DNA of 64,000 nt from Diphasiastrum complanatum (Eukaryota > Streptophyta > Lycopodiopsida > Lycopodiales > Lycopodiaceae): the NCBI GenBank assembly GCA_029204225.1, contig CM055100.1, positions 6,189,165 to 6,253,164 of the forward strand, given 5' to 3'. Shown in pieces: positions 23,924-41,630 of this stretch. The number at the start of each line of letters is the position of its first letter. Position 1 is the first letter of the stretch. The position numbers were made by a program, and so were the translations under genes. The notes under the pieces are model-generated. The model was not told where the DNA came from. It saw only the letters and a program-made list of their open reading frames with translations, and made no database searches.

Positions 23924-24499
23924 CTAAGGGGGATTAGGGAATCGTCTCTTTAAATCATCTATGACCCGACGCTTTTCAATGATAGGGACAACGCTCCAGC
24001 CTCTGAATATATTCCTATCAAACGCCCCATGACAGAGTTCTCTCATATAAACTAGGACCTCCTTCCCCTTAACATCCTCAACTATAGCCCCTGACATATC
24101 AATGTCATAGTATAATATCGGATCGGCTCTAGCAAGTGGGGCATTGCAACCAGGTGGTGGTGAGTCATCTCTATATCTAGGCTCCTCGAAATCATCACCT
24201 CCACAAGCAAAAAAACAACCACCTATATGACGCTTACGTGGTGCTGACCTAGCAACACGAGGTGTGGAGGTATGAGGAGTGGACCTATGTGGCCTCTGTG
24301 ATGGTACATGTGAATCTGCACTAGTGGGGGGCCTTTGAGGACTACCCTGTTGTGAAGCCGCTGGAGGGTTTAACATGGACCTATACTGCTGGAGAACAAC
24401 ATCCATTTGTTCTCTCTGCCTAGCAGATGCACTACTTAACCAATGCATACACTCTTCATGAGACGGAGACCCAAGAGATGGAGGGTCAGACATTTGCAT
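23924..24499 (-). CDS. Open 191-codon ORF, probable CACTA/PTTA-type transposon protein fragment
   Basis: An uninterrupted ATG-to-stop frame. Residues 1-100 are Pro/Ser/Gln/Arg-rich low complexity, then HIGGCFFACGG and an acidic patch. The last 60 residues (GKEVLVYMRELCHGAF, then FRGWSVVPIIEKRRVIDDLK) resemble the W-x3-P-x2-K...L-x2-F motif of plant transposase proteins of the PTTA/En-Spm group. In the same frame, coding character continues beyond the TAG (TFNDKVMIDRMRMLKLMKAK, to about 23800), so the true protein was longer and this copy is truncated by a stop. It ends next to a 160-bp (AG)n tract. The family assignment is tentative; it could be a host gene fragment. Confidence 0.5.
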   Translation of the reverse strand: MQMSDPPSLGSPSHEECMHWLSSASARQREQMDVVLQQYRSMLNPPAASQQGSPQRPPTSADSHVPSQRPHRSTPHTSTPRVARSAPRKRHIGGCFFACGGDDFEEPRYRDDSPPPGCNAPLARADPILYYDIDMSGAIVEDVKGKEVLVYMRELCHGAFDRNIFRGWSVVPIIEKRRVIDDLKRRFPNPP

Positions 24500-25020
24500 A
24501 TTAAAAATGAACTACAATTAAGATAACAATGATGAGCATAAAACATAAAATTAACTATAACCACAAACCTAAACATAAACTTTATCCACTTTTTATTCAA
24601 TTTCTCTCTGATAATCCTTACCTCTGATCACTATTTCTAAATCCTTAATTTAAATCTTTTACCCTAAATCTCTTATATCATGTCCTCTTGTATACCCTTT
24701 CTATAAATCCTTTAATCTAAACTCTAAACACTAAAGTCCTTTTCAACTGTCTTACTTGTTTTCATAAGCTTAAAACGTTTATCTTTATCAAGTTGTAGCA
24801 TATGCTCTTCACATTATTTTAGAAAGTTTCAATTGAAAGAAAATACCCACAAACAAAGCAACAAGATTTTAACAAAACAAAACAACAATATTTCAACAAA
24901 ACAAGGAAACAAGATTCACAATAAACAATTCTCACCTCGTCTTGAAAAGCTTTACCCCAAGAAACTTTACTCAAAACTGAGGATATTGTGACAAAAGTGA
25001 GGAAAAAGAGTGTCAATGTG

Positions 25021-28524
<3,504 letters not shown>

Positions 28525-28565
28525 TCACACACACACGCACGCACACGCGCACGCGCTTGCGCACA

Positions 28566-28624
<59 letters not shown>
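28525..28624. repeat. (CA)n microsatellite with degenerate start
   Basis: A CACACA/CGCACG mixed start (28525-28565) passes into about 29 pure CA units ending at 28624. Confidence 0.95.
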
Positions 28625-28626
<2 letters not shown>

Positions 28627-29242
28627 TCACATAAGACTCAATAGGAGGGAACTCTTTAGCTCTTGTTTTTCACAAATGAGCATGGAGAATATACAATACA
28701 AAGAGTTTCTCTCTTATGTACTTGGATCCAAAATTCACGTTGTGGAAAAAAAATCGAACCATGTACAAAAAAGGACCATAAATGAGCCTACTTACAGCTC
28801 CAAGAGTGATTGATTGATTGACACACCTATCAAATGCAAAACTAGTCACCAAATATTGATCTAGATTAGCAAACTAGGATCTTACAACCAAGAGCAATGA
28901 AAAAATATAGAATGATCAAATATGGAAATCCGACCCCACACGTGTGTGTTACGGCCTCCAGTACGGTGCCTATAATCAGAGAATTATAGTAATCAAGTTT
29001 TGATTGCAATGCAAACACAAAAACACAAGACAAATAGTGAAGAAGCTCAATTGGCCTTTATAGTGGAAGAAACAAATTGGCAGATTGGAGAAACGTGTTG
29101 TTAATGTAGGCATCTTTTCACATTTTCAAATATTTTGATAGTGTGGTTGACTATGTGTCAAAGATTATTGATTTTTAATTTTTACAAAATATTGTTTGCA
29201 ATGTCTTTGATACTGCAATGCTATAATTGTGCTGGTGTTAGA

Positions 29243-29979
29243 TGATGGACCATAGACGCACTACCATTTTGAATCACGATTCAAAATCAAGGTTAGAATC
29301 GTGATTTGGAAAAAAACCAGAATCGTTTAGAATCGTTTTTTTTTTTAAAATTTGTTTTGGGCAATATGGGTATCATGAGCTCTGATTAAGAGCATTAATA
29401 CTATGTAATTTGCCGACTGTTTCGGGTGCAGGATGGTCTGGTTTAGGTGCATTAATCCATATTGGATTCTGTCAAGGATAAAAATTCAAAACTAACCTCT
29501 AGCCTGTTCGTTACGATCACAGATGGTTCAAGTGGGACAGAGACAAAGAACTGTAGAGCAATTGTACCTCGCTTTTTGCTTCAGGGGGTGTTGCCCCCCA
29601 ATCCCCCCCATCGGAGGGGGGGGGGGGACAGTAGCAGGGGGGACGCTGCCCCCCCCCTGCCCCCCCCCGTAGATAAAGATGGGGGTCCAAATGCGTGCCG
29701 ATAAGGGCCCAATATTTAGCCCAAACCGTAGCATTAACATATACTGAGAACCAGAGCAAATAACAACCAAATAGCTACTGAAAATAAGATCTGTTTGTGC
29801 CCTATCTACTGCACTTATGGGAGGCAAAACACGGGTTTTTTTTACCATTGCTCCCCTAAGAAAATTTCAGTCATAAGCTATTTTTCCCTTCTTTTTTTTT
29901 GCACGATTCTGGGATTGAATTGCGATTCGCAAAATCGCGGACCTAGTGAATCACGATTTGCTGCAACTATGTGATGGAC
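29243..29979. mobile_element. 721-bp non-autonomous hAT-type element with 8-bp target duplication
   Basis: The core 29251-29971 starts CATAGACGCACTACC and ends, in reverse complement, CATAGTTGCAGC; further in, both ends carry GAATCACGATT words, giving imperfect terminal inverted repeats. It is flanked by the perfect 8-bp repeat TGATGGAC at 29243-29250 and 29972-29979. Eight-base duplications and short CA-type ends are characteristic of hAT transposons. The inside has no transposase; its most striking part is a C/G-homopolymer block at 29586-29672. The same end sequence occurs at 7590-7614, next to a BED-finger transposase remnant that could represent the autonomous parent family. Confidence 0.8.
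29586..29672. repeat. Poly-C/poly-G block inside the hAT-type element
   Basis: Alternating runs of six to twelve C and G residues in otherwise AT-rich DNA, including C runs before TCGGA and a G run of 12 or so after it that can form a hairpin. The open frames through it are Pro/Gly artefacts. Confidence 0.9.
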
Positions 29980-32380
<2,401 letters not shown>

Positions 32381-32389
32381 ATAAATAGT
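32381..32389 (+). promoter_or_regulatory. TATA-like box of the HMA-domain gene
   Basis: GCATAAATAG lies about 550 bp upstream of the chosen start codon and about 45 bp before the first upstream ATG. This is a fitting position for a promoter if the leader is spliced (possible donor CAG/GTGCAG at 32518, acceptor GTGCAG at about 32900). Confidence 0.4.
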
Positions 32390-32426
32390 GAGCGTGGCTT
32401 AGCTGCATCACAAAAAGCATCATTCC

Positions 32427-32498
32427 ATGCGTTTCACCACTGATAGACGTGGTTCTGTTGATGATCTTCCTGATACGAAAACTCATGTGTGTTGCTAG
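32427..32498 (+). CDS. Possible 23-codon upstream ORF in the leader of the HMA gene
   Basis: ATG to TAG, encoding a hydrophilic peptide (DRRGSVDDLPDTKTHVCC at its end). It starts just downstream of the TATA-like box. It could be a regulatory upstream ORF, or a first coding exon if a donor inside it is used; I cannot tell which. Confidence 0.3.
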   Translation: MRFTTDRRGSVDDLPDTKTHVCC

Positions 32499-32935
32499 AA
32501 ACTGTCAAATTTCATCAGGTGCAGATTCTATGTTGAAAGCACTCGGATTGATACTAAAGCATGATAAAAGCAGTGCCATGCAACTCAGCATAGGCTCTAA
32601 ATTCTATGAAAATGTCTATCAGATACCACATTTGGAGCATCCTCAAGGTAAGAGAGCTCAGAGAACATTCCATGCATGCTATGGAACTGAGATGCATCTA
32701 GCTTAACTGCACTTGCGAAGTTCAACTATATTATCTTAAGCTGGAAAAGCTTAAGTCTTCAATAGAAGACATCTTTTTCTCAGATTTTCAGGTTATTACT
32801 TGAGTTTGCTATTCTGGATTGACTAAGTGACAATGGAACACTTGGGTTAGCAGTTGATGGAACACTTGTGTTCTTTTTCAGATTTTGGGCTGGAAAGTGC
32901 AGTCCATATGTGGATGCTACACCGAGAATCCAATA

Positions 32936-35024
32936 ATGGCTGCTTCCACCGTTCAAGGTGCCGCCTTTTCCCTTTCACCTAGTTAAGTTCTTCTCTACTT
33001 GCTTCATTGAGATCACAATCCAGCAAACTTATGTTATATTAGTAGAACTGATCATTAATCTCGTTGTGAAGTAGATACAAAGAAGCATAAAGTGGATGCG
33101 AGATATCTTCAAACGACAATTGCCGAGAAAGCTAAAAAGATCCCAGAAGAAGGCATTAAGGCTACGAAATCTGTAAGATTTGAGACAAATGACCATGATG
33201 CAGCAGCGGAAGCAACCAGTGATCACAAGCTGCCTTATGATGTAATTACAGTTTTTGCTGTTTCCTATAATTTGCCAACGTTCATGACCCAGTTTTGGTA
33301 TCCACAATATCCAATTAACCCGAGGGAGGGAGAGAGAGGAATAGATTTAATCTAGAGCATTGATACTTCAGGTACGTTTGAGATTATCCAACGTAAGAAT
33401 TGTGTTGCATGCAGACTATTCACCTGAAGGTAGCGATGCACTGTGAAGGATGCAAACAGAAAGTCGTCAAGGTTCTCTCGAGAATGGATGGTATGCATTG
33501 CCCGTTTCAGTTGAACACCTCTAATCAAGCTTGCCGAATCACATAGCCGGAACGAACCCTTGCATAATCTAAAGACGAGTCCATTTAATATTAATTTGCG
33601 TATCTGATTATTGTTGATATACTGCAGTGCTACTTAAGGCATGGATGTACTGCTATTGTCTTGATTGTTTGTTTGTGTGTTGATTTCAATCAGAGGTCAG
33701 ACAAATTGATATTTCCATGAAAAGGCAGAAGGTGGACGTCAGCGGCTTCATCGATCCGAAGAAGGTGGTTGAGGCGATACAAAAGACTGGGAAAAAGGTA
33801 GAATTGTGGTTGGAGGATGGGGCTGTCTCTGTGGATGTCCAGTCTCAAGGAGAATCTGACGCAAGAAAAAACTCAGGTTCAGAGGAAACTAATTTGCAGG
33901 ATCCTTCTATTTTAAATGTCGCAGATGAGCTCAAAGGCAATGGTGGAACAAAAAAGGCTGGCATGCAAGAGGAGGATGACGGTGCAGATCCTTCTGCACC
34001 TTCAGGCAAGCAACCATCCGACCAAATTCGAGAGGAACTCCAAGCTAATCCTAATCCATCGGATCTTCATTCCGCCTCGCCTTCGCATTTGGACCATACT
34101 CTACCAGAGGAGCAAGAATCAGTGAAGAAAAGTGAGAAGAGCGCAAGAAATAAGCAATCCTGCAACGAAGACGTGCCTTCTAAGGCAGCCACAAATTTAC
34201 CACATCAGTCTGCAGAGCCACAGAAGGCAGAAAATTCAAAGTCAAGCAATGAACTCCAAGAGAAGGAGAAAGGAAAAGAGATTCTTGAAGATGAGATTGA
34301 AACAAGCAGAACATCACCTTCTTCTGAAGAAACCCAGCAGGCTCGAGAAGAGATAAAAGTTGGAACTTTCTGTAACAACAGGAATACCTTCACATCTAGT
34401 CTAATCTCTTCTGCGGAAGAATTTTTGCAAGAACTCTTGACAGGAAGGCTGATGAAAGCCAGTGAGACATATAAACATTCCGCGGGGAGAAAGCAAGAGG
34501 CTGGATCCAATGAGATAAATAATGAGACAGTTGGCAATGACTTCAAATCACTTGGAGCTGACAAAGGAACTGACAGAGGTGATCATGTGAGAGGAGCTAA
34601 GCAAAGCAAGCCATCTCCTTATGTAGCTACCGGTGCCGGTGCTCATTCTGAAGCTAATCGTGCTGTCAATAGTGGAAGAGATCGTGACCATAGCTGCAGC
34701 AGAAAGGACAGCCAGCATCTGCGTGGAGAATTTGACAGCGAAAAGGCTAGAGCTCCTCGAAGCGAGAAGCTTTTGTCTTCCATAGCGGATGTGTTGATCC
34801 TGGTTCGACGGGATAATCCACCTCGCACTCCTAACTACAATCACAGCAGTGCACGGCAGTTGGATCACAGATCCAGCAACCTTGCAGATGGAAAAACTGT
34901 TCAGAGAGCAAAAACAACTGACTACAATCATGCCGGAAAGATGCCTGCCCGAAGGAAAGATGCTTCCTGTCAAACGATCTCAAGCCAAGGGGCTGGTGAA
35001 CAGATTCCTTCGATATCCCCATGA
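32936..35024 (+). CDS. Heavy-metal-associated (HMA) domain plant protein, four exons, 531 residues
   Basis: Exons 32936-32957, 33075-33241, 33415-33490 and 33694-35024 join in frame with phases 1, 0 and 1, and all introns are GT-AG. The start ATGGCTGCT is a typical plant context. Residues 64-127 form an HMA domain: TIHLKVAMHCEGCKQKV with the metal-binding pair Cys73/Cys76, then VRQIDISM, KVDVSGF and KKVELW. The family binds metal ions and includes the plant HPP/HIPP metallochaperones. Residues 128-531 are long, hydrophilic and low-complexity (Ser, Glu, Lys, Asn), probably disordered, and contain a repeated (T/S)x(N/D)YNH motif. Classical HIPPs end in a CaaX isoprenylation box; this reading ends IPSISP, with none, so it is better called an HPP-type protein. 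No stop or frameshift interrupts the exons. Coding character in the same frame continues beyond the stop. Confidence 0.88.
33415..33490 (+). CDS. HMA gene exon 3 (metal site)
   Basis: 76 nt from a TGCATGCAG acceptor to a GTATGC donor. It encodes MHCEGCKQKVVKVLSRMD, the MxCxxC loop and first helix of the HMA fold. It is too short to be found as an open frame on its own. Confidence 0.88.
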
Positions 35025-35312
35025 ATTACGCGTTAAGAGCAGGAATGTGCAAGTGCAGGAGCTTGCCTGCAAACATCAATGGATCACCCACATAAAAAAG
35101 ATACGGCTAATTTCCAAATTGCAAGTCCTGACTACGATCACTATAGGAACATAAGAAAGGTTTGCAATCCAGACGTAGTTTCATCGGCGCAAGATAGCTT
35201 TAAATAACACACCAATAACTTATCTGCTTTGAAAGATGCTCCACCAGATCGAGCTACCTGGCCTCATGATCACCATCTTCGTGAGGGCAGATCATCCTCA
35301 TCAATAGCATAG
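35025..35312 (+). pseudogene. Coding-like continuation of the HMA gene's last exon
   Basis: In the same frame as the last exon, past TGA 35022 and TAA 35034, the sequence reads as plausible protein: DTANFQIASPDYDHYRN up to TAA 35205, then NNLSALKDAPPDRATWPHDH to TAG 35310. SPDYDH repeats the TPNYNH and TTDYNH motifs inside the gene. Either the tail is decaying by stops or a short intron is removed: GT at 34996 and AG at 35058 would excise 63 nt, both stops included, and keep the frame, giving 571 residues ending at 35204. A 63-nt intron would be unusually short for a plant. Confidence 0.5.
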
Positions 35313-36089
35313 ATACTCTATACCTGGCTCTCAGTGATGTGCCGAAAGAGATATGGTTTATGTCTAATATTACAGACAAAATAGTAATAATGCAGACAGA
35401 TACTTTTGCTACATATTTGATGAGATTGCATATACAATCAAATTTTCATGCTTTAATTCATCTTCTGAGTTTCAGTGCTCCTAAAAAAGAATCGGTACTT
35501 AGGTGACATCCAAAAGCAGTTTCATGTACGACATATCCGTGATGTTCTTCACAAAATTTCCTCCGTTGGGCCTTGCCTTTTGAATGCAGAACAATTCGTT
35601 GCAGTGCTCAATGGAAATCCTAGTTGAAAACAAGCGGTGTGGCAAGTCACATGACCTTGCCTTATCATGTCAGCACATTCTATGCTACTTAAGCATGACT
35701 TGATTTTGCGTTGGTGAACTAGTGTGAAATATTTGTCCAGCTTGGTTGATGCTCGTACTTTCATCAAATAGTTAGGTCTGACAGAAGATGGTGATCTCCA
35801 TTGCTCTAAATAAACACTCATTTCTTTGAATGTTCACATTATTCAATACTAATAATGTTATGATTGAATCATTCTATAATCATGTTCTAAACACATCCAT
35901 GGCTCTAATCAAATTATCAACCTTTCTTTCTCAGGTGCTCCTCAATAAATAGTGTCATTATCTGCTATTCTGTATAATAGTACAAAAATTCTGTGATCTA
36001 TCATATTGGTATCCTCGTATACATAAATTCCATCTCTCAAGGAGGGAAAGAATTTTGTTGTACCTCAATCTCTATATATATGTATACAT

Positions 36090-36148
<59 letters not shown>

Positions 36149-36840
36149 AGTAAGAATAGGAATCTTAAAAGCACGATAATTGCTTGCTTTGATGTCCGAT
36201 CCTTTCTAATGAATGGACTTAAAAAATGTGCACCCATATTCCAGTTATGTACCAGAACAATGATTATTTTACTAACTTGTATACTCATGATCACATTTGC
36301 ACCTTGTGATCAGTAAATTTCCCCGTCAAACCTGATCACACAAAATGAACTAAAATTACTTAGTGGAATTAAGGAGCACTTTTACTTTTTCCGTTGAAGA
36401 ATCAAGTTTTCAAGCACACATAAAAGTTAAAAGGACAAGGGATCTTACACGTGAGTTTTAGCTTTCTTGCTCTCGATTTATGAGTAGTTCATTTATAAAA
36501 GGCTTAAGTACCTTAAAGAACTGCAAACAATAGCAACGAAAGAGTAAACAATCAAAATCATCTGTCCCACAACAGCAGCTAAGTTATATATGCCTTGCGT
36601 TTCAAACCCACCTCTAGTCTCTCTCGGTGAGTTGTACATGCTTATCATGTATCCAATCTTTACTGCCTCCCCACCACTTTCTTATACTTTTTCAAGAGCA
36701 CATGGTTTCATTTTCAGCATTTGTCATGTTAGAACTAGAATTTTGCACATTCTTCAATCTCCCACTTGGATTGATCTACTCTACACTCTCTCTTCCTCAT
36801 TTTAGTCTATTGTTCAATAGATAATCACTCTCTTCATTAG
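35313..36840. other. No recognised gene downstream of the HMA gene
   Basis: AT-rich sequence with a (TA)n run at 36102-36145 preceded by TATACATA variants. No conserved coding segment was seen on either strand. Confidence 0.55.
36102..36145. repeat. (TA)n microsatellite
   Basis: About 22 TA units after a degenerate TACATACATA start. Confidence 0.95.
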
Positions 36841-36854
36841 GATTCTCTAAAGGG

Positions 36855-36856
<2 letters not shown>

Positions 36857-36944
<88 letters not shown>
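36857..36944. repeat. (CT)n microsatellite, first of three
   Basis: About 44 uninterrupted CT units. Confidence 0.97.
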
Positions 36945-36947
<3 letters not shown>

Positions 36948-37284
36948 CTACTTTTCTCTCCCTAAGCCTTTACAAATCTAACCTTAATTACCGTGCTTTT
37001 GTAGCTATTTCTCGTGTGTGTGCCTCTAAATTGTGTCGAAATTTGTAGAAAAAAGCTCTCCTTTCTTTCTAGTGGCAATGTTTTGGAAACTACTTTTTTA
37101 TCACACATTGTAGGGTTTTTGAAATGTCCTAAAAAGCTATGTGTCCTCACCACTATTAATTGTACATTCTCGCTACCATTCTTTTCCTAAGCCCTAAGCC
37201 TAAAGACACCTTAGTCCTAACTACAATGCTTGTCAAAAATGTACTGTATGTGTTTGTGAGAATTGTCACCATTTGCACACAATT

Positions 37285-37397
<113 letters not shown>

Positions 37398-37497
37398 TGG
37401 TCTACAAAATGGTTTGAATAACCACATTTTGAAAAACGATTAGAAGCCATGTGGCCTCACCACTCTTGATAAACAACCCTTCTATATGTATAGGGTA

Positions 37498-38755
<1,258 letters not shown>

Positions 38756-39612
38756 TTAAGATATCTTAGGCCAACCCTTTGAGGGCAAAGCAAGCATATG
38801 AAAAAGATCTTGCAGGCTTAGGATGAGTTTATGCATAAACATATTTTCCTTCATATCCAACCCCTTGACATGAAAATAAACAAAACACTCATTCTTGCAA
38901 GATATGTGTTTTTCCATATTCATGTGTCTAGAAAAATTTGTACATGTGCATGATGGCTCATTGCCAATTGTCACTTGATAAGTTACACTTGTTCGAATGC
39001 TATCAAAACTGTTATTAATATATAACTCATGTTCTGAAGGTACTTTGGTCACCACCCTTACATGCCCTTTCAATGATAGTCCCTTTTCCATTCTATCTCT
39101 AGTAGACTTTGACATGCCATATCGATTTCTCATACATGCATGTTATGATGCTAGACTGGTTGGCAAGATTCATGTCAAGATTGTTGCAACTCACATTGGA
39201 AGGTGCTTGGTGTTCTCCAGTTTTGTTTCTCTATTGTGAAACATTATGGGAGCATGAAGTAGATATATATCCAACTTGGTTCAATGTGTCTACTTCAAAC
39301 CACAAAAGATTTCTTCCTTGTTGCACATACCAAACACCATTGACAATTGGAGGCGACATAGTGACATTAGGATTGACTTTCCAAATACACGTTATATATC
39401 TTACACAAAACTACACAAACTAATTTGTTTATCCATTTTGATGATTTCTTATTCCAAAAAAATCTAGGTGCCACTCTTGCTTTGATCAACTTGTTGCAAT
39501 GTCTTCTATTGGTAGCCTTCATACCGTTGTGGGTATTCTTTGCATATAAATAAAATAGTTGGAAGTAGAAATAAGTTGCGAGGGCCATGGCAACCTGCGA
39601 GTGTAAGCCCAT
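38756..39612 (-). pseudogene. SWIM zinc-finger protein remnant, MULE/FAR1-like
   Basis: On the minus strand, 39612-39367 encodes KARVAPRFFWNKKSSKWIN, and 39400-39250 continues in another frame as PPIVNGVWYVQQGRNLLWFEV. The clearest part, 39133-38756, carries YQVTIGNEPSCTCTNFSRH and, further on, CKNECFVYFHVKGLD. This is the C-x-C ... C-x-x pattern of a SWIM finger, although the final His-type ligand appears altered (CKNE for CKHI/L). SWIM fingers occur at the C-terminal part of Mutator-like transposases and the FAR1/FHY3 proteins derived from them. At least two frame changes and a stop separate the pieces; no transposase core was seen. Confidence 0.6.
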
Positions 39613-39899
39613 AGCCCAATGAGCACTTGTAAATAATGTATTTTAAATAAACTAGACTTTGGGCCATGTAATTAAAATAACGTTAAAAAGGCCAAAGTTT
39701 AAGTTAACTAAGTTTCCTAAGTTTTGTTTAGCGGTCAAAAGTCAAATAGTGGTAGGTGGGGTGTGCTTCTTTGTACACCATAGATTAGAATGTGTTTCTT
39801 TTCAAGGGTTAGGATTTCAATCCTACCTTCTTGAAGTAGCCCATAGAAACCAAGAGGCAAGGGCCTCCCCACTGATAAAAAGACACCTTTTGTAACCAT

Positions 39900-41290
39900 T
39901 TGACATGCCAATTGAGAGGAGGAAACTCTACTATTTTGGAGATTCAAGCATCCTCATTGAGCTATTGTCTCGTGTCTTTTGCTATTTGCTTGTAATTTTT
40001 TTCCCCCTTCATTTGCTATTTCATTATTTATGTTAACTTAAGCTTCTCCAATTGATTTGTGTGATTGGACGGTTGGAAGCTAGCAGAGGAGGTGTGGAGA
40101 GGTAGTGGAGACCTAAAACATTCTCTAAGGGCTTGACATTTCATCACAACCATAAAAAAATCACAAAAAATCCACAAATCTACATTTTGGAGGAAAAAAG
40201 TGGGCTAAAATTACATCATACTTTATTTCTCCCAAACCAGTAAAAAGTAACTCTTGCATGAATGGCAGCAACCTGAGAACACTATTCCAGACCTGCATAG
40301 AAGCCCGCGAGAGCTAGTTCCCAACAAATTTTAGAAAAATAGAGAAAAACCATAAAAAGTCAAAAATCCCTTGTAAAATCAATTTTTTTTCAAAACTGTT
40401 CAGTAACCTTCGAAAAGCCTCCTGAAGCTACATCTCACTGAGAGAATCACACAGACGAGTCTGCGAGAGTTACCTTTCAGTTTGACACCCCCTACGAGAA
40501 TTCCCAAGGTCAAAATCAAGGGCAAAACCCTCGCAGACATCATTTTTTCAATTTTTTACGGCAACTAACTCTCACAGAGCCTCCTATAACTCCATCTCAC
40601 CGAGATAGGCACACAGATGAGTCTGTGAGAGTTCATCTTGTTCTAGTGAGATGAAAAGTAGTTCTAAGTGTCTAAAAATGGGGAAAATAATCAGAATCAA
40701 AGAACCATCGCAAAAGTAACTCTCGTCGATTATTCCATTGTTTTCATAAGGTCATTTACATTAGTGGTCAAGTTTGCGAGAGTTTATTTGAAGTATTGAT
40801 TGATCTGTAAGCCAAAAAGTGGTCAAAAACATCATCAGACATCAATACTTCTAGATCTACGAGAGTTAACCCTCGTCACTTTGCACAGAGTCAAATCTAG
40901 CTCCAGTAAAGCCTGTGAGAGTTACTTCTCAGTGGATCTCAAGAAAACAGAGATTTTTTTTTCTACAAAATAGTAGAAAGAACTCTCACATAGCATGAGT
41001 AACCCTCACAGATAGGGTCAGTAGAAAGATCTATCTTAGATCTACCTACTGTGAAAATCTCAAGCCAATCTAAACAAGGAGCAGAGAGAAATCAAGGAAA
41101 AACCACCAAAAAGAGGCTAAAATCACACTAATAGCCATTGAAATTGATCAGATCTTCACAGATCAAGATTTTTTTTCACATATCCATCAAGATCTAGCAA
41201 CCCTGGACTCCCCTGAGAAATGAATCTGAGATCAGGATGATCACTAGCAGGAAGAGTTGGAAATCAAGCACCAAACCTACCAAGAGTTGC
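39900..41290 (+). other. Non-coding leader/LTR-like sequence with recurring CGAGAGTT words
   Basis: No coding signal. Between 40300 and 41040 the words GCGAGAGTT, GTGAGAGTT and CTCGCAGA recur many times. One longer unit (AGCCTCCT...CTCACNGAGA...CACACAGANGAGTCTG) occurs at 40415-40480 and again at 40577-40640. The stretch leads into gypsy gag at 41376, so it is probably that element's LTR and untranslated leader. A comparable GCGAGGGTT-rich stretch is present at 50450-50720. Confidence 0.5.
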
Positions 41291-41375
41291 AACCGCATGG
41301 ATTGAAGTAGAAGCAGGACCAGTAGCAATGGATCCAATGGGTCAACTTGTACTTGTCGTACCTTGCAAGCAGTTC

Positions 41376-41630
41376 AAATGACACTTCATCTCAAAATGCC
41401 AAAATATGATGGATCAACAGATCCCATCAAGTTCCTCCAGATCTACGAACAAGCGTGAGAGGAGAGATCTATGGCGAACAGACTCTAGCGAAAAAATTGA
41501 AGTTATTTCGAATGTCACTAGTAGTTATAGCCCAAGACTGGTTCTTCAACCAATCGACCAAAGAAAATGTCGGAGAAAGCTGGGTGATGATCCACTTCCC
41601 TTAGTGCATGCACTATTGGTGACTTGGTAG
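41376..41630 (+). mobile_element. Ty3/gypsy gag N-terminal fragment
   Basis: From about 41376 the plus strand encodes TLHLKMPKYDGSTDPIKFLQ, the usual start of the gypsy capsid domain, followed after frame changes by WFFNQSTKENVGESW. It is cut at about 41627, where unrelated non-coding sequence (to about 42480) begins. The gag of the same family resumes near 42500. Confidence 0.65.

Noticed and set aside
29462-29848. Pro/Gly-rich open frames on both strands
   Set aside because: They cross the poly-C/poly-G core of a hAT-type element; the composition explains them.
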